From: Lacisediminihabitans sp046156175
Lineage (GTDB): Bacteria; Actinomycetota; Actinomycetes; Actinomycetales; Microbacteriaceae
Assembly (NCBI RefSeq): GCF_046156175.1
Contig: NZ_JAYLVL010000002.1
Coordinates: 558,001 to 622,000, forward strand
Reading direction: 5' to 3'
DNA length: 64,000 nt
Under the pieces are notes generated by a model. It made no database searches, was not told the DNA's origin, and worked only from the letters and a program-made list of their open reading frames with translations. Below, one piece after another: positions 7,470 to 14,933 of this stretch. The position numbers and the translations under genes were made by a program. Numbering within the stretch: position 1 is the stretch's first letter; each line of letters begins with the position of its first letter.

Positions 7470-8186
7470 ATGGGGAGTTGGAGTGGGTTCGCTGCCGCGC
7501 CTGTAGTTGCCTTGCTCGTTTGGGGATACGCTCGCGCCAGGGCGGGCCGTGAACTTAAGTGGAGCAATCGGGCAATCCTTATCGAGACTAGTGATAGTGA
7601 GATCGTTCGAAGTTCGTGGGATCAGCCCGCGGTCTTCGCTGAGGTGTACGACCGTCATGCGTCGGCCGTGTACCGGTATGCGGCGCGACGGGCGGGGATT
7701 GATGCGGCGGATGACATGATGGCCGAGACGTTTCTTGTTTCGTTTGAGCGCCGTATGCGTTTCGACGAAACGTACGTGAGCGCTTTGCCGTGGTTGCTCG
7801 GAATTGCGACAGTCCTGATTCGCAAGCACCGCGGTGCGGAAGCGCGGTTCTTGCGGGCGGTTGCCGCTTCCGGGCCGCCGGCGACTGTTGTCGACGATCA
7901 GGACGATCGTCTCGACGCCAGCTTGACTGTTCGCGGTTTGGCGGGCGCGAGTCGTCGGATGCCCGCTCGGGATCGTGACGCGTTGCTCTTGTACGCCTGG
8001 GGCGATCTCGACTATGAGGGCGTCGCACTCGCATTGGACATTCCCGTCGGGACGGTCCGGTCGCGTCTGAATCGCGCGCGGCGAGTGCTGCGCCAGTCCG
8101 CTGGCACATCACCAGCAGAGGAGGTGGAACTCAGGGGCGAACCATCGAGTTCCAGGCCGAGAACTGGAAGCGCCTCAAGAGCTTGA
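7470..8186 (+). CDS. ECF-type RNA polymerase sigma factor
   Basis: The clear sigma-70 homology starts at about 7597. Region 2 is FAEVYDRHASAVYRYAARRA with the DDMMAETFLVSFERR helix. Region 4 is RDRDALLLYAWGDLDYEGVA followed by the HTH with GTVRSRLNRARRVLR. It would direct polymerase to a small stress regulon. The start is uncertain: 7470 is the first ATG in frame but has no ribosome site and adds an unusual 40-residue hydrophobic lead; no other standard start lies close to region 2. No anti-sigma gene follows, although small membrane proteins lie on the opposite strand. Confidence 0.8.
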   Translation: MGSWSGFAAAPVVALLVWGYARARAGRELKWSNRAILIETSDSEIVRSSWDQPAVFAEVYDRHASAVYRYAARRAGIDAADDMMAETFLVSFERRMRFDETYVSALPWLLGIATVLIRKHRGAEARFLRAVAASGPPATVVDDQDDRLDASLTVRGLAGASRRMPARDRDALLLYAWGDLDYEGVALALDIPVGTVRSRLNRARRVLRQSAGTSPAEEVELRGEPSSSRPRTGSASRA

Positions 8187-8410
8187 AAAGCCGCATCATC
8201 GAGCTCCTCGACCCTGTCCTCGTTCGAAGCTTCCCAAAGCACTAGCCGAGGTCCAGGTACATCGTTCCTCTGGGAAGCCCGCAAACGTTGCATAGTCACA
8301 TGCAGCAAAGGCGGGCCGGCGTGTAGAGCAGATCGGCTTCAGACCTGTCGCGTTCAACGTCCCTTGAGTGCGATGGGCATTTTCGGCGAGATGATCAACC
8401 TCTGCTTCCG

Positions 8411-8641
8411 TCAACCGTGGAATGGCCAGACGGTCCACAGCACCCCAATAGCGCACAAAGGGGCGCACCGTGTCAGTATGAAGAACCGTCGAGATCGATT
8501 CGACAACTCTGTGAGTCGGCGAAACCAGGGCGGCGCCGCCATTGCCTGACTATTCTCATGCCGCCTAATTTGGCTATAAAGGGCGGCTTGAAGCAGGCCA
8601 ATCGTGATTAGCGCCCCACCTATGACCCATTGTTGAGTAAT
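8411..8641 (-). CDS. Small two-span membrane protein, possible ATT start
   Basis: A 76-residue frame beginning TQQWVIGGALITIGLLQAAL after the initiator. It has one hydrophobic helix near the N-terminus, a basic middle (RRHENSQ, RRLTELSNRSRR) and a second hydrophobic helix at the C-terminus (FFILTRCAPLCAIGVLW). The only good ribosome-binding site, AGGAGA, lies 4 bases before an ATT codon at 8641-8639, a rare initiator; the first ATG in frame would remove the first helix. Reality is supported by amphipathic layout and ribosome-site spacing, not by homology. Confidence 0.45.
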   Translation of the reverse strand: MTQQWVIGGALITIGLLQAALYSQIRRHENSQAMAAPPWFRRLTELSNRSRRFFILTRCAPLCAIGVLWTVWPFHG

Positions 8642-8909
8642 TGCTTCTCCTAGGCCGGGTTGGAACGCCCGGTGAAGCGCCCCACGTATCTTCGAACGCT
8701 ATACCCCAAGCGAACAGAAGTGGCGGCAGTGGAGACGAGGCGTCCTCGGGTGGCGGCTGCAGTGCATCCGCAAGACCCCCCTCCGATACCGAAGCGGCTC
8801 GATTTGACGTTCCCCAGTGACACGGCCTCGAGTCCGGCGATCGAACAGTGAGTTTGTCGCTCTGGCCGTTCGGCTTGCGGGAGGTCCCTCGGTTGAGATC
8901 TAGCGATGC

Positions 8910-9173
8910 TTATCGCTTGCCATCCAGAGACACGTGCTTTGTGAATTCCTCGTCTGGGTTCGAAATTGGCAGGTGGGCGGCGGCCCATCGGCTCATTTTG
9001 ACCTTGTAGTAGAGGGCCGTTCCCTTACTGGTCGCTCCAATTACCAAGCCGGTGCCCAGGCCCGTGAATGGAGGGTTGTGAGGTTCCCAAAGCACGAGGA
9101 TCAACCCGCCGACGAGCATGATCCCGTTTACGACGATGCCTCGGATGAGCAGGCTTTTCGGATAAAGCTTCAC
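8910..9173 (-). CDS. Small membrane protein of unknown function
   Basis: An 87-residue protein from a clear ATG. Two hydrophobic segments (about residues 9-27 and 37-55) are followed by a charged cytoplasmic tail (KVKMSRWAAAH...DEEFTKHVSLDGKR). The GTGLVIGATSKGTALYYK segment is distinctive, but I know no family for it. It is transcribed toward znuA like several other small genes of the island. Codon use is less GC-rich than in the core genes. Confidence 0.6.
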   Translation of the reverse strand: MKLYPKSLLIRGIVVNGIMLVGGLILVLWEPHNPPFTGLGTGLVIGATSKGTALYYKVKMSRWAAAHLPISNPDEEFTKHVSLDGKR

Positions 9174-9317
9174 TTCTGAACCCTACGTCTCCCGCCGAAA
9201 TAGGGGAAGGGTATGCGGAGAGCAGGGCCCTAGCTATATGCGCCGTCACTAAAATGATGGCTGGCCATCCTTCGACCTGTCCCGCGCGCGACCCTATTGC
9301 GAGAAGCACCGCAGGAG

Positions 9318-9403
9318 GTTCCCCTTACGGCTGCCCTTCTGGATAAAAAGTGGTCTCCAGCGCGCTCTCCTGAGCGCTCGAAATACCGTCCAGTGAGCGT
9401 CCC
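9318..9403 (+). repeat. Dispersed intergenic repeat, copy A
   Basis: This 86-bp copy starts GTTCCCCTTACGG, has the core AAAAGTGGTCTC and ends GAGCGTCCC. It shares position-by-position similarity with copies at 11893-11980 and 13788-13874 (roughly two thirds identical by eye). It lies between two minus-strand small genes. The rest of this gap shows nothing else. Confidence 0.75.
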
Positions 9404-9443
9404 ACATACGATCTCGTCGACCGGATGCTTAGAGGCGTTCGAT

Positions 9444-9770
9444 TCAGCCCGCGACTACAAACGTCAATGGTGGAATTACGAACAACGCGATGATCAGACT
9501 GCTCGCTAATCGGTTTGATTTGCCGATCAGGAGTACGACCACATTGGTGCTGATTGCTGCGAGCCAGGATATGAACGCGAGAGCCATGACGGTCGAGACG
9601 GCAATCATCCCAGGCAGGGGCCCGCAGTACACGTCACAATCGCTACTATCTCCGCTAAAAGCCCAGATTAGGACCCACGATGAAACGATCGCGAGAGCCG
9701 AAAGGATAACGGCTACGACTTCTAAACGCCCCCACGCGTAAGGCTTTCGCGTGTGCGTCTGGTCTGTCAC
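9444..9770 (-). CDS. Membrane protein with three spans, unknown function
   Basis: A 108-residue protein. Hydrophobic helices lie at about residues 16-38, 55-80 and 88-106. The loop after the first helix contains DSSDCDVYCGPLPG, with two cysteines that could form an external disulfide. A short charged N-terminus (MTDQTHTRKPYAWGRLE) faces the cytoplasm. No family is recognised. It belongs to the same class of small island membrane proteins as its neighbours. Confidence 0.65.
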   Translation of the reverse strand: MTDQTHTRKPYAWGRLEVVAVILSALAIVSSWVLIWAFSGDSSDCDVYCGPLPGMIAVSTVMALAFISWLAAISTNVVVLLIGKSNRLASSLIIALFVIPPLTFVVAG

Positions 9771-9940
9771 ATTCGAAGACTACAACCGCGTAATCGACTA
9801 TGAAACGTTGCGCCTCCGAACCGCCAGTGACGTAACCCCGTCCCGCACCGGGTTCCCCCTATGAGCAACTGCCAACAGGCAATTTTCGGAGGGTGTGGGC
9901 GTGTCTTGTGCGTCCTGTTGCCCGCTGGCACAATCGAATA

Positions 9941-10411
9941 GTGATTCGTCCTCGAACCGTAGTTACCGTGCTGATCGTCGGTCTGGGCATCGCGACAACT
10001 ACCGGCTGCGCGCCAGAGCCGGCGCCAAACCATGATTGGTCCGCTCGCATGATCGCCCTCCTCAGTGATCCTGGCGGGCAGGGGGGTGCCGGCGGAGATC
10101 TCAGAGTTGACGTGGGGGCCAAAAGTGCTCGGGGGACTACTGACCTGGCCAGCGTTCCCACTGGTGAGTACGACGTTCTCGCAGTGTGTACCGGTGCTGG
10201 AATTGTTCACATTGTAATCAAGAGCGCCAGTTCCTCTGGCAGAGTGCTCGCCTCATCCGACATCGCCTGCGGGGCCACCCTGAGACTTCCGGTCAGCCTG
10301 CCCATGACCGGCATCGTTCTCGAGGCCACAAGCACCAGTACCTCTGCGCAATGGCAAGCAACGGTAGTGACCCCGGGCTGGGAACCAACCACCACAACTT
10401 ATTCCCCCTGA
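9941..10411 (+). CDS. Small secreted lipoprotein of unknown function
   Basis: About 156 residues from the GTG at 9941. The signal peptide (PRTVVTVLIVGLGIATT) ends in lipobox TTGC at about residue 23. The mature part is beta-rich, with two cysteines (VLAVCTGAG and DIACGATLRL) likely forming a disulfide, and a Thr/Ser-rich end. CACAAT followed by 7 bases and the start codon suggests leaderless transcription. The sandwich-like pattern resembles other small actinobacterial lipoproteins, but no family name can be given. Confidence 0.65.
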   Translation: MIRPRTVVTVLIVGLGIATTTGCAPEPAPNHDWSARMIALLSDPGGQGGAGGDLRVDVGAKSARGTTDLASVPTGEYDVLAVCTGAGIVHIVIKSASSSGRVLASSDIACGATLRLPVSLPMTGIVLEATSTSTSAQWQATVVTPGWEPTTTTYSP

Positions 10412-10524
10412 TCGCGATTCGCCCATGGTCCCGCTTGCGGGCGGAACGGATTCCTGAGGCTCTGTCTGCGTCGTCGCCCCTCGGTTGCCGGTGGCGCAGT
10501 CTGACGCTTTCCGCGCGTGCGATT

Positions 10525-11367
10525 ATGAGCGTCATGACGGATGCGGAGCTTGAAAGCGTTGTCGCAGCGGTATCGACCGTGCTGCGACGTACGGTCAGCC
10601 TCGTTCGTCCGTTGTCAGGCGGACAGCACGCGAGGACGCTTTTGGTCGAGGACTCCACGACCGAGTACGTCGTCAGATTATTTCCGCCCCTGGATAATGC
10701 AGTCACTCACGAACCGCAGATTCTCGACCGGATCGCCTCTTTGGGCGACCTTGCACCCCGGCTCGTCGCGACGGGCAAGTATCGCGAATCCCCGTTCATT
10801 GTCACCTCGGTGGTGCCGGGCGGCCCTCCCGCGCCCGGTTTACCCTTGCGAGATATCGCAGCGCAGATGGCGGCGGTATTGGCGCGAATTCACCAACTCG
10901 ACGGGGTCGGCCTCCGAACCCTCTCCTGGCAGCCTCCGCATGGCGACAGCACCATAGAGACTCACGCACGCCAAGCGTGGAAGCAACTCGACCCAGCCGA
11001 CCACGTTCTCACCCACTATGACTTCTGGTGCGGGAATGCTCTGTGGGACGGTGCGAAGCTCACCGGCGTCGTCGATTGGTCAGGTGCCCGCAGCGCACCG
11101 CGGGAGCTGGACATCTCGTGGTGCCGTCTTGACCTCGTCCTCCTGGGCTCGATCGATGCGGCAGACCAATTCCTCACTGTGTACGAGCGCGAATCGGGAC
11201 ACTCCCTTCTGGACACCCGCACCTGGGATCTGATGGCAGCCGCACGATCCGCCTCCCGAGTCGAATCCTGGGCACCGAATTATCTCGGCATCGGCAAGCC
11301 CGATCTAACTGCGCGCGTCCTTCGCTCGCGCATGGACGACTGGACCTCATTACTCTGCACGAAGTGA
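10525..11367 (+). CDS. Aminoglycoside phosphotransferase (APH) family kinase-like protein
   Basis: About 280 residues. Residues 30-130 form the N-lobe with GGQHARTLLVE and YVVRLFPP, the usual nucleotide-binding strands. The catalytic loop HYDFWCGNALWDG (APH pattern HxDxxxxN) and the metal-binding VVDWSGA follow at about residues 169-190. Such proteins phosphorylate small molecules such as aminoglycosides, choline or homoserine; the substrate here is unknown. ATG codons at 10525 and 10534 are both possible starts; the longer open frame upstream is composition-driven. It is a lone gene in the island. Confidence 0.8.
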   Translation: MSVMTDAELESVVAAVSTVLRRTVSLVRPLSGGQHARTLLVEDSTTEYVVRLFPPLDNAVTHEPQILDRIASLGDLAPRLVATGKYRESPFIVTSVVPGGPPAPGLPLRDIAAQMAAVLARIHQLDGVGLRTLSWQPPHGDSTIETHARQAWKQLDPADHVLTHYDFWCGNALWDGAKLTGVVDWSGARSAPRELDISWCRLDLVLLGSIDAADQFLTVYERESGHSLLDTRTWDLMAAARSASRVESWAPNYLGIGKPDLTARVLRSRMDDWTSLLCTK

Positions 11368-11595
11368 ACTTGCGCGTGCGATAGACGCACAGGCCTTCGG
11401 CCAAATAGGGGTGAACGCGGTGCTCAGACAATTCGCTCCGCAGATGGTCCCCCTTACGAGCGTCCATCGCGACAAACGTCTTAGCGAGTCAGCGCGCAGT
11501 TTGAGTTAGTACGCGCGGTTCTGCCGGCCGGCCTTGCTCGATCAGACCCGAGGGACGGCGGGCAACGCGTGCACGCGCAGACTCTTCGGTCAATT

Positions 11596-11844
11596 TCATG
11601 CGGACGGCCGCGTTGAGGTTTTCTTGCGCTTCGCAATCAATGTGATGACCGCGCTGGTAGCCGAGAGGGCCGCCACCAGGAGGCCGATAACCAACCCGAA
11701 AATACGCCCACCGTTGGTTCCCGGGCCCCCGTTGGCGATCGAGATGACCTGTATAGCAGCGAAGGCCAACCAAATTACGGTCAGTGCGAAGTAGAGCGCT
11801 ACGTCATACTTCCTTATCCACGAAGCCAATCGCCCACCCGTCAT
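11596..11844 (-). CDS. Small two-span membrane protein
   Basis: 82 residues: MTGGRLASWIRKYDVALYFA leads into the first membrane helix (about 13-37), then a glycine/asparagine turn (NGGPGTNGGR), a second helix (about 46-69) and a basic tail (KRKKTSTRPSA). The hairpin topology matches other small proteins of this island. No family is known to me. A short remnant resembling the 5' part of the dispersed repeat (CCCCCTTACGAGCG, near 11450) lies beyond its 3' end. Confidence 0.6.
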   Translation of the reverse strand: MTGGRLASWIRKYDVALYFALTVIWLAFAAIQVISIANGGPGTNGGRIFGLVIGLLVAALSATSAVITLIAKRKKTSTRPSA

Positions 11845-12275
11845 GAGATCAATTTATCCCGATCTCCAAAACCCCCACAATGTTCCGTTTAGGATTCCGC
11901 TTACGGGCGGCTGATCTGGACGAAAAGTGGTCCAGAGCGGGCTCTCGCAAAGGCTCGAAGTACCGCCCGCTGATCGTCCCTTTTGCGGACGCCGGCGCGG
12001 CATCCGTTGGTGGCGCCTGAGTTCAAAGCATCAGTACCATTTCGCCGTCCATCCGGCGCGGTTACGACTCCATCGGTGATATCACCGTCGTACGGTGGCC
12101 TAGTTGTAGTTCCTGGGGACGTTGTGATCAGCGTGGCCCGAGCTGACGGAGTCGACAAATCGGAACGTCAGGAGCGGCGGGTATCCTCGCGCCACGAGTA
12201 CCGAGTACTGTGGGGTCCGCCGGGGTCCTCACTTGTCAGCGGCTGGGGCTCCGCCAGATTTGTAAGGAGTCGCCA
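11845..12275. other. Gap holding repeat copy B and the upstream region of the VOC fusion gene
   Basis: 430 bases without a convincing gene. It contains the second copy of the dispersed repeat (11893-11980). The remainder is GC-rich with no recognisable coding signal; the last 30 bases carry the AAGGAGT ribosome-binding site of the next gene. Confidence 0.5.
11893..11980 (+). repeat. Dispersed intergenic repeat, copy B
   Basis: This 88-bp copy starts GATTCCGCTTACGGGCGG, has core TGGACGAAAAGTGGTC and ends TGATCGTCCC, followed by TTTTGCGGACG. Same order and spacing of conserved blocks as copies A and C. Confidence 0.75.
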
Positions 12276-12956
12276 TTGGGCGAGTCAACGAGCGGATCAC
12301 GTTGGATCTCCGCGGCTGAGTTTTATCGGGCGCCGGGGGGATTTGGCTGGCGTGTCACAGGCGGAGGCACAGGACCGCAGGCCGTCTTCATTGCTGCGTC
12401 CCTCTCGCACGCGGCAGGCCTCTTGGCGCCGAACGTCGCCGCAGCTGAGCAGTTTGGCATACTGACCGACGTCGACGTGCGTCCCGACGGGATCGTCGTG
12501 CGCGCACCAAGCCGCGCCCCGGAGGGCACTCCGGCGACAGCCGTGGGGTTCGCGGAGGCGGCATCCCGGGTGACCGCCGAACGGCTGCTGACCGCAGATC
12601 CATCGCTCGTGCAGTCGATCGGCATCTACGTCGCACAACATTTCCAGGCCGACGTGCGGCCGTTTTTCATGGCTACGCCGGGCCATGAGGAGTTCGGCGA
12701 CACGGATGCCGGTGACCCGCTGCGCTGCGGCCCGCAGATCGCGTTCAACCCGAGCACCGCTGACTCTTCGGACAGAGGCCGGACGCACTTCACGGTCCAC
12801 GTGCCAGCCGAGCACGCTCAGGCACGAGTGGATGGAGCGCTCACCTCCGGAGGCAGACTCGCTGACGATTCGAATGCTCCGGCATGGTGGTCGCTGGCGT
12901 CATCCGATAACCACGGCGTAGATATCGCGTCTCGGACCGACGAGTTCAAGGAGTGA
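12276..12956 (+). CDS. VOC-family protein with N-terminal pterin dehydratase-like domain
   Basis: About 226 residues from a TTG at 12276, chosen because AAGGAGT lies 6 bases upstream. The N-terminal part (SAAEFYRAPGGFGWRVTGGG, DVDVRPDGIVVRA) matches the pterin carbinolamine dehydratase-like half of a known actinobacterial fusion family. The C-terminal half (residues 125-225, ending in GGRLADDSNAPAWWSLASSD) is the glyoxalase/bleomycin-resistance fold. The catalytic histidine cluster of true dehydratases is not evident, so enzymatic function is unknown. The acetyltransferase gene follows after 7 bases, so the two form an operon. Confidence 0.7.
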   Translation: MGESTSGSRWISAAEFYRAPGGFGWRVTGGGTGPQAVFIAASLSHAAGLLAPNVAAAEQFGILTDVDVRPDGIVVRAPSRAPEGTPATAVGFAEAASRVTAERLLTADPSLVQSIGIYVAQHFQADVRPFFMATPGHEEFGDTDAGDPLRCGPQIAFNPSTADSSDRGRTHFTVHVPAEHAQARVDGALTSGGRLADDSNAPAWWSLASSDNHGVDIASRTDEFKE

Positions 12957-12963
12957 GGTAAGC

Positions 12964-13551
12964 GTGACGACTTCGCACGTGATCAAGGCACTGACTTCTG
13001 AGACCTTCCCGGCGTGGCTAGCGCTAGCGCAGAAGCACAACGGGGTTTGGGGTGGGTGTTATTGCTCGTATTTCCACGACGACACCGAACAGACCGTCAA
13101 GAGCGAATACGACGGGCCGACGTTCAAGCAGCGGCTCGTCGCAGAGGGCGTCGCGCACGCCGCGCTTGTTTTCGACGGCGACCAGGCGATCGCGTGGTGC
13201 GAATACGGCAGCCCGGACGAATTACCGGGTATCTACCATCGCAAAGAGTACGACGCGGGCGAAACAAATCCGGCACCGTGGCGCATCACCTGCTTCTTTG
13301 TCGACCGCGACCACCGACGTTCTGGCGTGGCACGGGAGGCATTGGATGGTGCGCTCGAGCTGATCGCGCAGGCTGGTGGGGGCGAAGTGGTTTCGTTCGC
13401 CAACGAGCTCGTCCCGGACAAGAAGACGTCGTCGTCGTTTCTCCACAACGGCACGAGGGCTATGTTCGAGAAGGCCGGATTCACGTTTGAACGGCACATC
13501 GGCAAGCGCAAAACCGTCATGCGCAAGACGGTGCCGCCAGCCCACGGCTGA
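12964..13551 (+). CDS. GNAT-family N-acetyltransferase
   Basis: A 195-residue protein from a GTG 7 bases after the VOC gene. The acetyl-CoA binding motif A is VDRDHRRSGVAREALDGAL (about residues 118-136). A long N-terminal region includes GVWGGCYCSYFHDD with two cysteines, seen in a subgroup of actinobacterial GNAT proteins. The C-terminus has the usual GFTFERHIGKRK closing strand. It transfers an acetyl group from acetyl-CoA to an unknown amine. Co-transcription with the VOC fusion gene suggests a shared detoxification or modification role, which is inference. Confidence 0.8.
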   Translation: MTTSHVIKALTSETFPAWLALAQKHNGVWGGCYCSYFHDDTEQTVKSEYDGPTFKQRLVAEGVAHAALVFDGDQAIAWCEYGSPDELPGIYHRKEYDAGETNPAPWRITCFFVDRDHRRSGVAREALDGALELIAQAGGGEVVSFANELVPDKKTSSSFLHNGTRAMFEKAGFTFERHIGKRKTVMRKTVPPAHG

Positions 13552-13927
13552 CGTATAGTTCCCACCGGGTGCCTAGCCGCGCTCTCGGTCGCCCAGCTTC
13601 GGATGCCACAACATCGACACTCAGTGTGTCCGATGACAGCATTTTCGACACGATCACTTCGGACCGCACTGACAACCGCCACGAGCGAATTCCATCGCTC
13701 AGCGGCAGGAGGGACGGGGACGCGGATTCTGATTGCCGCCGAGAGCATCCGGCCCCTATGGCGGGGAACCCGAGGGCGTACTTTGACGTTCCTCTTACGG
13801 GCGGGCGATATGGACGAAAAGTGGTCTCGAGCGCGCCCTCGCGCCGGCGTGATATTCTGCCCGCTGGCCGTCCCGCTTGCGAGACCGTGAGAGGAGGAGC
13901 GTCCGGTGATCTGGGAGACTTGCGCTC
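13552..13927. other. Gap with repeat copy C, upstream of the M16 fragment
   Basis: 376 bases with no credible gene. The second half holds the third copy of the dispersed repeat (13788-13874), followed by the tail CCCGCTTGCGAGACC. GGGAG about 10 bases before 13928 may be the ribosome site of the next gene. Confidence 0.5.
13788..13874 (+). repeat. Dispersed intergenic repeat, copy C
   Basis: This 87-bp copy starts GTTCCTCTTACGGGCGGGC, has core TGGACGAAAAGTGGTCTC and ends CTGGCCGTCCC. It continues into CGCTTGCGAGACC, a tail that also occurs alone near 6249, 8869 and 10429. Confidence 0.75.
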
Positions 13928-14539
13928 ATGGTCACCTCGGTATCGCATTCAACGGCCAACGGAGCCCGCGTCTATCAAGCGGATCTCCCCGGGGTTTGCT
14001 ACGGGACGTTGGTGTTTGGCGTCGGTATGAGGGATGAACCGGTGACATTGTCGGGGATCACCCATCTGATGGAGCATCTCCTGCTTCGGCTTATGGAACC
14101 GATCAGCATCGAGCACGACGCAGTAGTTGATGACAACTCCTTGACCGTCTACGCGTCAGGTCCAGTCGATGAGGTTGGCCAATTTCTGACCGATTTTACG
14201 AAGGCAATAAGCCGCCTAGGCGAGGTCACTGAGCAGGATCTGAAATTCGAGAAGCGCATCATCGGAATCGAACATCCCAGCGACTTCAACGCACCCACCG
14301 CCGGACTGCTGACCTACCGATACGGATTGCACGGTGTCGGCATAGCCAACTTCGGTGCCCCATCAACGATCGACATGACCCGGCAGGACGTCATCGAATG
14401 GGCGGCGCTGTGGCTCCGCCAAAACAACACCACGGTGGCTTTCACTAAGCTCCTTCCGGCAACACTCGATCTTCAACTGCTTCCAGGCACAGTCGCGCGT
14501 CCCGAACTGAACCGCTCTGGGTTTGATGGAGACTCCTGA
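13928..14539 (+). pseudogene. M16-family metallopeptidase fragment, cut by an IS3 element
   Basis: The first 193 residues resemble the N-terminal half of M16 (insulinase/pitrilysin) peptidases. The inverted zinc motif HxxEH is present as HLMEH (residues 46-50), and a downstream glutamate (KRIIGIE, residue 115) may be the third ligand. The native frame ends at 14507, where the IS begins; the final residues up to the TGA are encoded by IS sequence. The 3' half is not found on the other side of the IS. It is also small compared with normal two-domain M16 proteins, so it is almost certainly inactive. Confidence 0.7.
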
Positions 14540-14561
14540 CCTTGGAAACGAGGATGGAGTC

Positions 14562-14906
14562 ATGGTGTCGAATCAAGGATCTGGGAAGCCGACAACGCGT
14601 CGGTATTCGCCGGAGGAGAAGGCTGCTGCAGTCCGGATGGTGAGGACGCTACGTGCGGAGCTCGGGACCGAGCACGGGACGGTCCAGAGGGTTGCGACCC
14701 AGCTCGGTTACGGGATCGAGTCGGTCAGGATGTGGGTCAAGCAGGCTGACGTCGACGACGGCAACGTCACGGGCGTGACTACGGTCGAAGCGCGGAAGCT
14801 GCGGGAGCTCGAGCAGGAGGTCCGTGAGTTGAAGCGGGCCAACGAAATTCTGAAGAGAGCAGCGTCTTTCTTCGGGGCGGAGCTCGACCGCCAACACCGG
14901 AAGTAG
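14562..14906 (+). CDS. IS3-family transposase OrfA (helix-turn-helix protein)
   Basis: 114 residues. RRYSPEEKAAAVRMVRTL and GTVQRVATQLGYGIESVRMW form the HTH_Tnp_1 DNA-binding fold, followed by the leucine-zipper-like KLRELEQEVRELKRANEILK. It ends with FFGAELDRQHRK, where IS3 elements normally slip -1 to make the OrfAB transposase. The ATG at 14562 is preferred over the one at 14523, which lies inside the terminal repeat. Confidence 0.88.
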   Translation: MVSNQGSGKPTTRRYSPEEKAAAVRMVRTLRAELGTEHGTVQRVATQLGYGIESVRMWVKQADVDDGNVTGVTTVEARKLRELEQEVRELKRANEILKRAASFFGAELDRQHRK

Positions 14907-14933
14907 TCGCGTTCATCGACGCGAACAAGAACG

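Noticed and set aside
8187..8410. Anti-sigma gene after the ECF sigma factor
   Set aside because: The downstream frames are short, lack membrane or zinc-anti-sigma features, and the next credible gene is on the opposite strand.
9318..13874. The dispersed repeats as integron attC sites
   Set aside because: They lack the RYYYAAC/GTTRRRY core sites, neighbouring genes face both ways, and no integrase gene is in the window.
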